Shown: in pieces, positions 37,626-47,022 of the stretch
Numbering within the stretch: position 1 is the first letter of the stretch
Layout of the letters: each line of letters starts with the position of its first letter
Assembly (NCBI RefSeq): GCF_009789075.1
Contig: NZ_WNXQ01000013.1
Span: 1-64,000 of the forward strand
Direction of reading: 5' to 3'
Length of the DNA: 64,000 nt
Origin: Pseudooceanicola pacificus
GTDB lineage: Bacteria; Pseudomonadota; Alphaproteobacteria; Rhodobacterales; Rhodobacteraceae
Notes under the pieces: model-generated
Databases searched by the model: none
The model's input: the letters and a program-made list of their open reading frames with translations, nothing else
Told to the model about the DNA's origin: nothing
Translations under genes and position numbers: made by a program

Positions 37626-38492
37626 ATGCGACCCACGACGATCTTGGCAGCAGCAGTCCGCCGCGCCACCGGGGGCGCCGCCCTCGCCCTGCTCATGGCC
37701 CTTGTCGCGGTGCCCGGCACCGCGCGGGCGCAGATGGGGCCGGATTACTGGAAGGTGACGGGGGTCGCCGCGGACGACCATCTGAACATCCGCACCGGGC
37801 CGGGCACCGCCAACCCTGTCATCGCGCTGGCGCCCAACGGCGCCGTTTTCCGCAACCTCGGCTGCCGGGGCGAAGGCAGCGGGCGCTGGTGCCATGTCGA
37901 AACGCCGGATGGCAGCTCTTCGGGCTGGGTCGCGGGGCGGTTCCTGCAGGAATCCGGCGCGCCCACCGAGGGCAGCGTATCGGGTGAGCCGGATGTGCCC
38001 GAACTCCACGCCCGCCAGACCGGCGAGGTCGAGGTGCGTTTCGCAAGCGGCTGCACCGTGCTCTACAACCCGGCGGGGCGTGCCATCGCGGCTGGCAGCT
38101 CCTGTTCGGGGACGCAGCGCAACCTGGCGCATGACGCGATCGAGGCCCACCGGCGCGAACAGGGCATCGCGATCGGTCAGGGCGATGCCAGCATCGCGAT
38201 GCAGTCCGACGTGAACCTCTCGGGCAATGGCACGATCTACGGCGGCGGCGGGCTGACCGGGCGGATCTTCGGCCACAAGGAAGGCGCCTATGCCCTGGCC
38301 CTGGCCGGGGGCGGTCTGACCTGCACCGGCCTTGTCCGCCATGCGCCGGGCACGGTGCGCAGCGAAACCCTGCCGGTCCATTGCATCAACGGGGCCAGCG
38401 GCAGCGCCGTGCTGGTGCGCAACCGCAGCGGCAAGGGCTACACGCTGTCCGTCACCCTGACCAACGGGACCGGCGGCTACGTGATCTTCTGA
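37626..38492 (+). CDS. Secreted bacterial SH3-domain protein
   Basis: A 288-residue exported protein. The ATG after GGGAGGAACGAAT gives a signal peptide ending PGTARAQ. Residues about 44-100 are a bacterial SH3 domain: GVAADDHLNIRTGPGTANPVIALAPNGAVF, then GRWCHVETPDGSSSGWVAGRFL. The C-terminal ~150 residues form an unrecognised Gly-rich beta domain that begins after AHDAIEAHRREQG and has two cysteines. SH3 domains of this kind bind cell wall or protein ligands. It neighbours an LprI-like gene, which suggests envelope defence or maintenance. Confidence 0.78.
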   Translation: MRPTTILAAAVRRATGGAALALLMALVAVPGTARAQMGPDYWKVTGVAADDHLNIRTGPGTANPVIALAPNGAVFRNLGCRGEGSGRWCHVETPDGSSSGWVAGRFLQESGAPTEGSVSGEPDVPELHARQTGEVEVRFASGCTVLYNPAGRAIAAGSSCSGTQRNLAHDAIEAHRREQGIAIGQGDASIAMQSDVNLSGNGTIYGGGGLTGRIFGHKEGAYALALAGGGLTCTGLVRHAPGTVRSETLPVHCINGASGSAVLVRNRSGKGYTLSVTLTNGTGGYVIF

Positions 38493-38619
38493 ACGGCGCG
38501 GGACCACCTCGCGCATCCTGACACGTCGGGGCTGCGTCCCGCTCGAACGGCCCGGCATCCTCTCCCTTGCGCTGCCGGGCGATCTTGCCCTGAAAAGCGC
38601 CTTGCAAAGGATCAGTCCC

Positions 38620-40548
38620 ATGTCGCCCGACCAGATCATCGCAACCCTCATCGCCCTGATGAGCGCGGCCACCGAGCCTGCCTTTGACGCGCTGAAGGAC
38701 GGCGGGCACGACGCACGCTATCCGCTGACGATCGAAGCCTGTCCGCGCCCGCTCGGCCCGCTGGAGGTCGAGGGCAAGACCGTGATCTGCGGACGGATCG
38801 CCGTGCCGGCGGATCATGACACGGCAGAGGGCGGCACCATCCCTCTGGCCTTCGCGGTGCTGAAGTCACGCTCCACCGCGCCAGCGCCCGACCCGGTGAT
38901 CTACCTGCATGGCGGCCCCGGCGGCTTTGCCGTCCAGAAGATCCCGATGAATGCCAGCCTCTTCGACTTCCTGCGCGACCGGCGGGACATCGTCCTGTTC
39001 GATCAGCGCGGCGCGGGCATCTCGGACCGGACCGTCGCCTGCTATGGCGAGCTGGCCGGGAACTTCGTCCAGTTCGCAAGACCGGACGAGCACAGGATGC
39101 TGGATACAGACGGCCCGCTGGGCAAGTGCCTGGCCGAGACCGTTGCCACGGGCATCGACCTGTCGCTCTACAATACCACGCAAAGCGCGCGCGACGTGCG
39201 CGCCATCATGGATGCCTTGGGCTATCCCGCCTACAACGCCTTCGGCATTTCCTATGGCACCAAGCTGGGGCAGGAACTGCTGCGCACAGCGCCCGAGGGG
39301 CTGCGCAGCCTGGTGATCGACAGCATCAGCCGCGTGGACAGCCCGGCCTATGACACCAATGGCGTGCCGGGCGATCAGGCGCTTGGCTGGGTGGTGGATT
39401 ACTGCATGGCCGACACGGCCTGCGCCGCCGCCTATCCCGACCTCGAAGAGACGATCCACGCCGCCGGCCGCAGGCTGGCAGAGGAACCGAAGCTGACGCT
39501 GTCGGGGCAGGAGATCGACCAGACGATGGTGTCCGACCTGATGGATGCCAGCAACGGACGCGCCATGCCCTTTACGGCCTACCTGCCGCAGGTCTTCACC
39601 GAACTGGCGGCGGGGCGGACAGAGACGCTGGCCAGGCTGCTGTCAGGCGCGTTCAACCCGAGCCCGACACCCGAGGCGATCCTGGCGGCCCATGGCGCGG
39701 GGCTGGGCGATCTCGACCGGACCATCGCCGAGGTCGCGCTGATGCAGGCCGGACAGATGCGCGGCGCCGAGGCCGCCGCCGCCCGGCTGCTGGCCACGCT
39801 CTCCGACGACCTGGCGGCATCCGGCGCGCTGACGTCCGAGGCGCTGCTGGATGCGGCCCTGTCCGGGGTCGCACGGACCCTGGACACCGAGGCGCTGCTG
39901 GCCCTTCTGCATGACTACGCCCTGTTCGTCGGGCAGGCACCGGACCGCGCGGCCATCGAAACCCTTGTCGCCACCCACGTGCCGGATGTCGAGAAACCGC
40001 GCCTTCTGGGGCTTGTGGCCTCCATGTCCGACGACGACGTCGCGGCCTTTTACCGGCGGGCCCGGATCGACGCGGCCAACCTGACGGCGCAGTCCCGCAT
40101 GGGGTTCACGCTCAGCATCATCGCCTGCCAGGAGGATTTTCCGTTCAACACCCGCGCGGGCTATGACGCCATCGCCGCCGGCTACCGGTTCCCCTCCATC
40201 GACGCGGGCGTGCGCAAATCGACGATGCCGCTCTACGGGTTCTGCGAGCTGTTCGAGAAACACCCCCGTCCCGGCTTCCACGGGGCGGTGACCAGCGACA
40301 TTCCCGTGCTCGCCATGTCGGGCACCAAGGACACCCAGACCAACCCCGACGCCGCCGAACTGGTCGTGCGCGGCCTGCCGAACGGTCAGGCCGTGCTGTT
40401 CCCCGAGGCCGGTCACGCGGTGATCCAGTTCTCGCAATGTGCCAAGGACATCGCCGAAGGGTTCCTCGAAACGCCCGACGCGCCGGTGAACGCCGCCTGT
40501 ACGGCCGCGCTCAAGCCCAGTTTCTACGTGCCGCCCCAGGCACAGTGA
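38620..40548 (+). CDS. S33/TAP-type alpha/beta hydrolase, copy 1
   Basis: A 642-residue hydrolase of the tripeptidyl-aminopeptidase-like group. The oxyanion region is VIYLHGGPGGFAV, then LFDQRGAGISDRT. Ser211 in AFGISYGTKLGQ is the nucleophile, the Asp lies in MSGTKDTQTNPDA and the His in PEAGHAVIQFSQC (TAP-like C-terminal domain). About 250 residues of helical lid separate them. The ATG at 38620 aligns with the start of the next gene's product. No signal peptide is seen, though ten cysteines are conserved with the paralog, as in exported proteins. Confidence 0.82.
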   Translation: MSPDQIIATLIALMSAATEPAFDALKDGGHDARYPLTIEACPRPLGPLEVEGKTVICGRIAVPADHDTAEGGTIPLAFAVLKSRSTAPAPDPVIYLHGGPGGFAVQKIPMNASLFDFLRDRRDIVLFDQRGAGISDRTVACYGELAGNFVQFARPDEHRMLDTDGPLGKCLAETVATGIDLSLYNTTQSARDVRAIMDALGYPAYNAFGISYGTKLGQELLRTAPEGLRSLVIDSISRVDSPAYDTNGVPGDQALGWVVDYCMADTACAAAYPDLEETIHAAGRRLAEEPKLTLSGQEIDQTMVSDLMDASNGRAMPFTAYLPQVFTELAAGRTETLARLLSGAFNPSPTPEAILAAHGAGLGDLDRTIAEVALMQAGQMRGAEAAAARLLATLSDDLAASGALTSEALLDAALSGVARTLDTEALLALLHDYALFVGQAPDRAAIETLVATHVPDVEKPRLLGLVASMSDDDVAAFYRRARIDAANLTAQSRMGFTLSIIACQEDFPFNTRAGYDAIAAGYRFPSIDAGVRKSTMPLYGFCELFEKHPRPGFHGAVTSDIPVLAMSGTKDTQTNPDAAELVVRGLPNGQAVLFPEAGHAVIQFSQCAKDIAEGFLETPDAPVNAACTAALKPSFYVPPQAQ

Positions 40549-40570
40549 TCCGACCCGAAAGGACGACCTC

Positions 40571-42562
40571 ATGACGCCCGAGCAGATATTTGCCCTCATC
40601 GCCGCGCTGACAGCCGAGCCTGACCCCGATGCCTTTGCCATGCTCAAGGCGGGCGGCGCGAACCCGGACTACCCGGTGACCCTTGCCCCCTGCACCCGCC
40701 CCGTCGCGCCGGACGAGATCGACGGCCAGACGGTGATCTGCGGCACCGTCTCTGTGCCCATCGACCACCGCCAGCCGGACAGCAACCGGATCACCATCGC
40801 CTTCAACCTCTACAAGGCGCATTCCCTGACGCCCGAACCCGATCCGGTGATCTATCTGCATGGCGGCCCCGGCAGCGGCACGGTCAGCCATGTGGCCAAG
40901 ACCATCGGCTATTTCGAACACCTGCGCGGGCGGCGCGACATCATCGCCATCGACGAACGCGGCGTGGATTCCAGCGCGCCGGAAATGGATTGCTACACGA
41001 CCCTTGGCGCGCAGCTGGCCCCCGTGATCGACCAGAGGATCAGCGGGATCGCCGCGCCGACGCTGGAAGCGGATTTCATCAAGGGGTGCCTTGCGGAACT
41101 GGACGCCAAGGGCATCGACTATTCCCTGATCAACACCGAACAGAACGCGATGGATGTGCCCGCCGTGCTGTCGGCGCTCGGCTATGACAGCTACAATCTC
41201 TACGGCGTCTCCTACGGCACCAAGCTGACGATGGAGATCCTGCGGCAGGACCCGCCGGGCATCCGCTCGGCCATCATCGACGGCAACGCGCCGCCCTGGC
41301 TGCCGCTCTATTCGATGTTCTGGCAATCCCATTCCGCGCCGATCGAGCTGAGCCTGGCGCCCTGCGAACGCGATCCCGTCTGCGCCGAGGCCTACCCCGA
41401 CATCACCGCGCGTACCTTTGCGCTGATCGACAAGATCGGCGAGACGCCGGTCGAGGGCCCGAACGGGCCGGTCGATGGCGGGATGCTCTACGAAATGATC
41501 GACGGCCGGGTGAACATGGCGGGCGATTACCACGCGCTGACCCCCTACATTCCCCTGATGATCACGCAGCTGGAACGGGGCGAGACCACGATCTTCGATC
41601 AGATCACCGCCGGCGCGCTTCCCCCGAAACCTGCCACGGCGGATGCCGACACGCTCCGCGCCGCCGCGCTGGCCCGGGGGTTGGGCGAGGCCGAGATGGC
41701 GCAGGTGGACGCGATGCTGGCGGCCGCCGAACATATCCGCATCGCCGAGGACACGGTCAACCGGGCCGCGCGCCTGCTGGAAAGCGATCTGGACCGGCAG
41801 GCACGCGGCACCGAGCTGGCCGAGATCTTCGACGACCGTCTTGCCGCCGCGATCCGGGCCATGCCCGATGCAGCCGCGCGGCTGGCCGTGGGGCGCGACT
41901 ACCTCGACCTGCGCTTCGCGGAGCCCTCCGTCGACGGGCTGCTGGCCCTGATCCGGACCCATCTCGAAGGGCCCGCCGCCACGGACCTCACGGCGCTCGC
42001 CCGCCAGTTGGACACCGCAGAGCTGGCCCGCGTCTACGAGCTGATCCGGATCGACAACGAGGCCACGGTTAAGGATGTCGAAGGCAGCTTTCAGACCTAC
42101 CTCTACGCCTGTCAGGAGGATTTTTCCGACGGCTGGAACTCGGTGCAGAAATTCCGCGACCTGATGGCAGCGGACGGCGCCTGGGGGCCAATCATGCAGG
42201 GCGCGATAGCGGACTACTACGACCGGGCGTTCATTTCCGTCTGCGCGCTGTTCGACAAGCACCCGCGCGAGAACTGGACCAGCGTCGGCTCCACCGACCG
42301 GCCGGTCCTGGCGATGAACGGCGAGCTGGACACCCAGACCGCGGGCATCTGGGGCGCGCTGGCCGTGCAGGGCTACAGCGACGCCACGCTTGTCATGGTC
42401 CCGGAGACCGGCCACGGCACGATCCGGTTCAGCCAATGCGCCAGGGACATCACGGCGGCCTTCATCGAAGATCCGCAAGGCGCGCTCGACACCTCCTGCA
42501 TCGAGGACCTGCGCCTCCCTGTGATGCTGCCGGACGGCACGATGCACCCGCTTCCCTATTGA
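40571..42562 (+). CDS. S33/TAP-type alpha/beta hydrolase, copy 2
   Basis: A 663-residue paralog of the preceding gene, 22 bases downstream with a GAAAGGA ribosome site. Motifs are VIYLHGGPGSGTV, IDERGVDSSAPEMDC, Ser214 in LYGVSYGTKLTM, MNGELDTQTAG and PETGHGTIRFSQC. All ten cysteines of copy 1 recur at matching places. The proteins share their N-terminal (M-S/T-P-D/E-QI) and C-terminal regions most, and the central lid least, which suggests duplication followed by a shift of substrate. The substrate, peptide or ester, is unknown. Confidence 0.82.
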   Translation: MTPEQIFALIAALTAEPDPDAFAMLKAGGANPDYPVTLAPCTRPVAPDEIDGQTVICGTVSVPIDHRQPDSNRITIAFNLYKAHSLTPEPDPVIYLHGGPGSGTVSHVAKTIGYFEHLRGRRDIIAIDERGVDSSAPEMDCYTTLGAQLAPVIDQRISGIAAPTLEADFIKGCLAELDAKGIDYSLINTEQNAMDVPAVLSALGYDSYNLYGVSYGTKLTMEILRQDPPGIRSAIIDGNAPPWLPLYSMFWQSHSAPIELSLAPCERDPVCAEAYPDITARTFALIDKIGETPVEGPNGPVDGGMLYEMIDGRVNMAGDYHALTPYIPLMITQLERGETTIFDQITAGALPPKPATADADTLRAAALARGLGEAEMAQVDAMLAAAEHIRIAEDTVNRAARLLESDLDRQARGTELAEIFDDRLAAAIRAMPDAAARLAVGRDYLDLRFAEPSVDGLLALIRTHLEGPAATDLTALARQLDTAELARVYELIRIDNEATVKDVEGSFQTYLYACQEDFSDGWNSVQKFRDLMAADGAWGPIMQGAIADYYDRAFISVCALFDKHPRENWTSVGSTDRPVLAMNGELDTQTAGIWGALAVQGYSDATLVMVPETGHGTIRFSQCARDITAAFIEDPQGALDTSCIEDLRLPVMLPDGTMHPLPY

Positions 42563-42825
42563 GGCGACCGGAGGGCCAGGGGCTTGCCTCTGGTGCCGTG
42601 GCCGCTGGTGGCTGCCGGGATGGACTCGGCCAAAGGCGGCGGTGCCCAAGGCAGAAGAGATCCGATCGAACCCAATTCGCGTGACCTTGTGATAGCCTGC
42701 CTTGCCCGCAAAGCCGATGTCCACGCCGCGACCATGCCGCACGATGGGCGAATGGCCGGTCTGGCGAAGCCGCTCTTCGGCACAGGGGCCACGTATCAGC
42801 GGCGGCTTTTGGTCGAAAGCCGATG

Positions 42826-43587
42826 CTATCCCTGCGCGGTGGGCACCGGGCGCACGGGTTGCATGCGTCGGACCTTGGGCGCGTTTGACCGAGAGACGGG
42901 TAGCGTGCGACCGTCTGCAAGATGCGCCACCAGGTTCCCGTTTTCGCGGCTGGTGCCTGTAAAGGCGTGACCGGATATCCAGTGTGACCTGTGGATCTGA
43001 AGGCCGGGATAATCGGCCAGTTCCTCGATGGCGTCCGACAGACGCATGTGGATCAGATCTCGTCCCTTGGCCGTGGTGACCTCGACATAGTGATCCTGCG
43101 CCGTGAGCGAGATCAGCGCAGTCCCGAGGTGTGGAGGAAGGCGATCAAGAAACGCATTGCGCGCAGGCACCGGCGCGGGCGGAGCGAGGCGCGGTCGGAT
43201 CCGCGCCATCATTATGCCGGTCACCACTGCAAAGATCGTCCCCACGTTCAACAGCATGGCCCAGATCGGCGCGTTCCCGGCCTCGGGCTGAAACAGGGCG
43301 TCGACCTGCATGGCGATGAAGACGATCGGAACGAAGGCCAGTGCAAAGGCCGTCAAGGGACGCAGGACCGGCGGGCGATCTTCGAAGACCTTCAGCCGCC
43401 GCGTTATCAGAATCAATCCGAGGATCAGCACCCACCCGGGCCCGATGCTGAGGGCCCAATAGGCTGCTCGGGTGGCCGGGGGCAGCAGCGAGGTCGAAAA
43501 GGGACCCAACACCGTGAGGACGGCAACCGTCAGCACATAGCCCGCGGCCTGTTCCGGCAGATGCAGCGTTGGCCGTTCGCGCAGCAT
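42826..43587 (-). CDS. Membrane-anchored LytTR DNA-binding regulator
   Basis: About 253 residues. The N-terminal half has four hydrophobic segments (GYVLTVAVLTVLGPF, AAYWALSIGPGWVLILGLILI, LTAFALAFVPIVFIAMQV, IWAMLLNVGTIFAVVTGIMMA). The C-terminal half is a LytTR domain: ALISLTAQDHYVEVTTAKGRDLIHMRLSDAIEEL, then LQIHRSHWISGHAF and LADGRTLPVSRSNAPKVRRM. It probably senses a membrane signal and binds DNA directly. A GTG at 43611 is an alternative start; neither has a clear RBS. It is divergent from two small membrane-protein genes, its likely targets. Confidence 0.85.
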   Translation of the reverse strand: MLRERPTLHLPEQAAGYVLTVAVLTVLGPFSTSLLPPATRAAYWALSIGPGWVLILGLILITRRLKVFEDRPPVLRPLTAFALAFVPIVFIAMQVDALFQPEAGNAPIWAMLLNVGTIFAVVTGIMMARIRPRLAPPAPVPARNAFLDRLPPHLGTALISLTAQDHYVEVTTAKGRDLIHMRLSDAIEELADYPGLQIHRSHWISGHAFTGTSRENGNLVAHLADGRTLPVSRSNAPKVRRMQPVRPVPTAQG

Positions 43588-43710
43588 GGCATGTCGGTTG
43601 GTGTCACTCACGAAGAGAAGCCTGCATTTCACGTAAAGCGCGTTGTATCTCAAGCAATTGCCGCCCCATTTCTTAGCCCAGCTGAACGCAAGCGGAAAGG
43701 AAAACACGAA

Positions 43711-43956
43711 ATGAAAACGTCGATTGAAACAGTTCAGAAAAGCATCGACCAACTGGCGCGGCGGGTGATGGGCAGAGACGCGGGGCCCAGGGTGCTGCGC
43801 AAATTCCGCCTGTTCCTGGGCGTTGTCGGCATCATCGCGGCGAATGTCTGGCTCGGCGCCGTGATCGGGCATGGCATCGCCGCCATTCTGGGTGTCGGCA
43901 TATTCTTCGTCGTGGCGCTCGGGGGCGACGATGCCCTGAAGGACGGTGAAAAATGA
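43711..43956 (+). CDS. Small membrane protein next to the LytTR regulator
   Basis: An 81-residue protein with a GGAAAGGAA ribosome site. It has an amphipathic N-terminus (KTSIETVQKSIDQLARRVMG) and one or two membrane segments (LRKFRLFLGVVGIIAANVWLGAV, GIAAILGVGIFFVVALGG), then an acidic tail. I do not recognise a family. The stop overlaps the next start (ATGA). It is divergent from the LytTR gene across about 120 bases. Confidence 0.7.
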   Translation: MKTSIETVQKSIDQLARRVMGRDAGPRVLRKFRLFLGVVGIIAANVWLGAVIGHGIAAILGVGIFFVVALGGDDALKDGEK

Positions 43957-44489
43957 TCAGTGGGATTCTAACCGGCGCACCGGCCTGGGTTTGGCCGCTT
44001 CTCGGGTTGCTGGTGATGCTGGGCCTCTTGTCCATGCGCTCGCGTGTCAGCCGTGTCTGGCCGTTCTATCTGATGCCATTGCTCGCCATTCTGGCGGTCA
44101 GGGCAGTCGGGGGTCTGCACGTATCGCCCGAGCTTTGGGGCCTGTTCGCAGCAGCCTACGGCATGGGGGCCGTCCTTGGATGGCGGGTTCAACCACACTG
44201 GATCAACGGGCGCGACGAAACCCGCGTGGCGTTGAAAGGCGAGGCGCTGACCCTCGTGATGGTCCTGACCGTGTTTGTCGCAAACTTCACTGCTGGCACG
44301 ATGAAGGCCGTCGCGCCGCAAGTGGCCGAAGGCACGGGGTTTCAGTTCGGGTTCGTGCTGATCGTCGGTCTTGTATCCGGCCTCTTTCTCGGGCGGTCGC
44401 TGGCCATCCTGAGAGCGCCGCGTGCCGGGATGTCCCTGCAAGGGCGAGATACGACCCGGCTCAATGACGCCAACCGGCATCATGCCTAA
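43953..44489 (+). CDS. DUF6622-like integral membrane protein
   Basis: A 178-residue protein with about five hydrophobic segments: APAWVWPLLGLLVMLGLLSM, VWPFYLMPLLAILAVRAVGG, LWGLFAAAYGMGAVLGWRVQP, LTLVMVLTVFVANFTAGTM and FGFVLIVGLVSGLFLGRSL. The APAWVWPLLGLLVMLGL start resembles DUF6622/CcdC-like proteins of unknown function. It is translationally coupled to the preceding small membrane gene, and I expect both to be controlled by the divergent LytTR protein. Confidence 0.72.
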   Translation: MISGILTGAPAWVWPLLGLLVMLGLLSMRSRVSRVWPFYLMPLLAILAVRAVGGLHVSPELWGLFAAAYGMGAVLGWRVQPHWINGRDETRVALKGEALTLVMVLTVFVANFTAGTMKAVAPQVAEGTGFQFGFVLIVGLVSGLFLGRSLAILRAPRAGMSLQGRDTTRLNDANRHHA

Positions 44490-44573
44490 GACGTCACACC
44501 TGCCGCTGCCCTGGCCGAAACATCGGCTGGGGCTGCGGGACATCGCGATCATCGCCGTGCGGGTGCCCGTGCC

Positions 44574-45650
44574 TCACCCGCTGCCGGCCGCCCGACCGGC
44601 TTCGGCCGTCAGAGCGGTCAGCCTGTAGAAGCCATGCGCCATCTTGGTGAACGGCGTCAGCAGGAAAAAGGCCAGAACCGCCCCGAGATGGATCGCCAGA
44701 AGGCCCGGCATGACCGCCGTCTGACCAAGCGCGTAGAGCGCCAGCCCGCTGAAGCCGGTGAACCCCAGCAACCCGACAAAGGCGATCTCGCCGCCAAAGG
44801 CGCCAGTGGCCCCCAGTGCCCGGTCGGAGCGCAGCTTCAGCCGGATCATCTCGACACAGCCGACAACCAGCAGCAGGCCGCCCGAGATGCCCAGCAGTTT
44901 CGGCAGCGACACCAGCCCATAGGGCGCGGGGCTGTCGAACAGGTAATGCATCACGGTTGCGACGCTGGTGGAGGCAAAGCAGAGCAGGAACCCGTACATC
45001 ACCGCCTGATGCACCGCGCGCCGGGCGTGGGTGAACCGGTCCTCGTCCTCGAAATTGCAGCCGTCGCCATGCCCGCCCTTGAGGTTCTTCATGTTGGCGG
45101 CCTGGCGGAGCGCCTCGCCCAGATGGGCAAACCGGAACGGACCGGCGCCGATGTGCCGCCAGTAGCGGCGCAGGCTGATGGCGATGCTGACCAGCGGGAA
45201 CAGGAAGGCGGGCAGGAAGATCGCCACCATCGCGTTGTGCGACAGCACGGCATAGAACCCCTCGCCCGAGGCCGGGGCCAGGGCGCGCGCGGCCCAGAAC
45301 AGCAGGGCAAAACCGATGACGGTGGCGATGGCAATCAGCACGCCGTTCTGCTGAAAGGCCTTTCCGGCGGCGCGGGGAAAGGCGAGCTCCTCCCAGCTGT
45401 CCTGCCGGACATTTGCCAGCGCCTGCGGCAGGTTCAGGTCGAACTCATGCGGGGCGGTGTACTGGCAGGCGTAATAGCAGCCCCGGCAGTTGTGGCAGAG
45501 GTTCGCCAGCTGCGTCAGGTTGCCATCGCTGAAGGCGCGTTCGGCATGCAGGGCGGGGAAGACCGAACAATAGCCCTCGCAATACCGGCAGGCATTGCAG
45601 ATCTCGGCCTGGCGGCGGGCCTCTTGCAGCAGATCAGGTTGCATTTGCAT
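44574..45650 (-). CDS. tcuB: Tricarballylate utilization Fe-S membrane protein TcuB
   Basis: A 358-residue protein with two 4Fe-4S motifs near the N-terminus (CNACRYCEGYCSVFP and CHNCRGCYYACQYTAPHEF). About six membrane segments follow, including ALLFWAARAL, FLPAFLFPLVSIAISL and GLLLVVGCVEMIRLKL. In Salmonella TcuB reoxidises the FAD of TcuA and passes electrons to the quinone pool. It overlaps the tcuA stop by 17 bases. It is last in the GntR-tcuA-tcuB unit. Confidence 0.93.
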   Translation of the reverse strand: MQMQPDLLQEARRQAEICNACRYCEGYCSVFPALHAERAFSDGNLTQLANLCHNCRGCYYACQYTAPHEFDLNLPQALANVRQDSWEELAFPRAAGKAFQQNGVLIAIATVIGFALLFWAARALAPASGEGFYAVLSHNAMVAIFLPAFLFPLVSIAISLRRYWRHIGAGPFRFAHLGEALRQAANMKNLKGGHGDGCNFEDEDRFTHARRAVHQAVMYGFLLCFASTSVATVMHYLFDSPAPYGLVSLPKLLGISGGLLLVVGCVEMIRLKLRSDRALGATGAFGGEIAFVGLLGFTGFSGLALYALGQTAVMPGLLAIHLGAVLAFFLLTPFTKMAHGFYRLTALTAEAGRAAGSG

Positions 45651-47022
45651 GGGCGGCGGCCTCCTTGCCTGCGATGCGTCCGAAAACGGTTCCGATGGTC
45701 ATGCCGAACCCGGCAAGGTAGCCCTGCCCCAGGATCGACCCGGCCATTGTTTCGCCCGCCGCCCAGAGGTTCGCGATCGGGCGGTTGCCGATGGCGCATT
45801 GCGCGGTCTCGTCCACCTTCAGGCCCAGATAGGTGAAGGTCACGCCGGTGCGCAGCGAATAGCCATAGAACGGCGGCTCGGTGATCGGGCGGGCCCAGTT
45901 GGTCTTGGGCGGGGTCAGGCCGGTGGTCGTGACGCCGTCCAGCTCCGTCGGGTGAAAGCCCGAGGTATCGCCGCAGGCCGCGTTGAACGTGTGCACGGTC
46001 TGCACCAGCGCGGCGGCGGGCAGGCCCATCTTGTCGGCCAGATCCTCCAGCGTATCCGCCATGATCGGCGGAAAGACCGACGGCATGTACAGGTCCGACG
46101 CCTTGGCGTCGATGATCGCGTACCCGACCTGATCGGGCTGCGCGGCCACCAGCCGCCCCCAGATGGCATAGCGCTTGGGCCAGACGTCCTCGCCCTCGTC
46201 ATAGAACCGCTGGGCGTCCTTGTTCACCACGATGGAAAACGGCACGCAGTCCAGCCGCGTGACGATGCCGCCGTCGAATTTCGGCGCGCGCCCGTCGATG
46301 GCGACGGCGTGGCATTGCGTCGGGTCGCCCACCTGTTCGACCCCCTGCCCCAGCAGATCGGCCAGCACGACGCCGCGATTGTGGGGCGTGCCGCGGATCA
46401 GGAAATTCTTCGCCGCCGGCCCCCAGGCGCGGGCAAGCCAGTCGGTATCGGCCTGAAACCCGCCCGAGGCGACAACCACGGCTTTGGGCGCGATGCTGTG
46501 CGTCTCGCCGTTCCGGGTGTAGTCGATGCGGGTCACGCGCTCGCCGTCCAGTTCCAGATGGGTAACGGCAGCCTCGTATTCCACCTGAACGCCCAGGCTT
46601 TCGGCGGTGCGGTAATAGGCATTCACCAGCCCCTTGCCGCCGCCGAGGAAGAAGGCATTCGTGCGCGCCAGCGACAGCGTGCCCGACAGCGACGGCTGAA
46701 ACCGCACGCCGTGATCCTGCATCCAGGGCAGGCAGTCCTCGGACGTCCGGATGGCCAGGCGCGCCAGCCCCTCGTCGGTCTTGCCGCCGGTGACCTTCAT
46801 CAGATCGGCGAGGTATTCATCCTCGCTGTAGCTGTCGACCAGGGGGCCAAGCGGGCCGTGATGCATGCAGCGGAAATTGCGCGTGTGGCGGGAATTGCCG
46901 CCGCGATAGGGCTTTGGCGCGGTTTCCAGGATCAGGACGCGCGCCCCGGCCTCGGCCGCCGTGATGGCCGCGCAGAGCGCCGCGTTGCCGCCGCCGATGA
47001 TGGCGATGTCGGGAGAGGTCAC
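45634..47022 (-). CDS. tcuA: FAD-dependent tricarballylate dehydrogenase TcuA
   Basis: A 462-residue flavoprotein of the fumarate-reductase/succinate-dehydrogenase type. The FAD motif is DIAIIGGGNAALCAAITAAEAG, followed by GGNSRHTRNFR, VVVASGGFQADTDWLA and the C-terminal NLWAAGETMAGSILGQGYLAGFGMTIGTVFGRIAG. TcuA oxidises tricarballylate to cis-aconitate. Its ATG overlaps the GntR stop (ATGA), and TcuB follows. Related dehydrogenases (FCSD or steroid types) look similar, but the TcuB pairing supports this call. Confidence 0.92.
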   Translation of the reverse strand: MTSPDIAIIGGGNAALCAAITAAEAGARVLILETAPKPYRGGNSRHTRNFRCMHHGPLGPLVDSYSEDEYLADLMKVTGGKTDEGLARLAIRTSEDCLPWMQDHGVRFQPSLSGTLSLARTNAFFLGGGKGLVNAYYRTAESLGVQVEYEAAVTHLELDGERVTRIDYTRNGETHSIAPKAVVVASGGFQADTDWLARAWGPAAKNFLIRGTPHNRGVVLADLLGQGVEQVGDPTQCHAVAIDGRAPKFDGGIVTRLDCVPFSIVVNKDAQRFYDEGEDVWPKRYAIWGRLVAAQPDQVGYAIIDAKASDLYMPSVFPPIMADTLEDLADKMGLPAAALVQTVHTFNAACGDTSGFHPTELDGVTTTGLTPPKTNWARPITEPPFYGYSLRTGVTFTYLGLKVDETAQCAIGNRPIANLWAAGETMAGSILGQGYLAGFGMTIGTVFGRIAGKEAAAHANAT

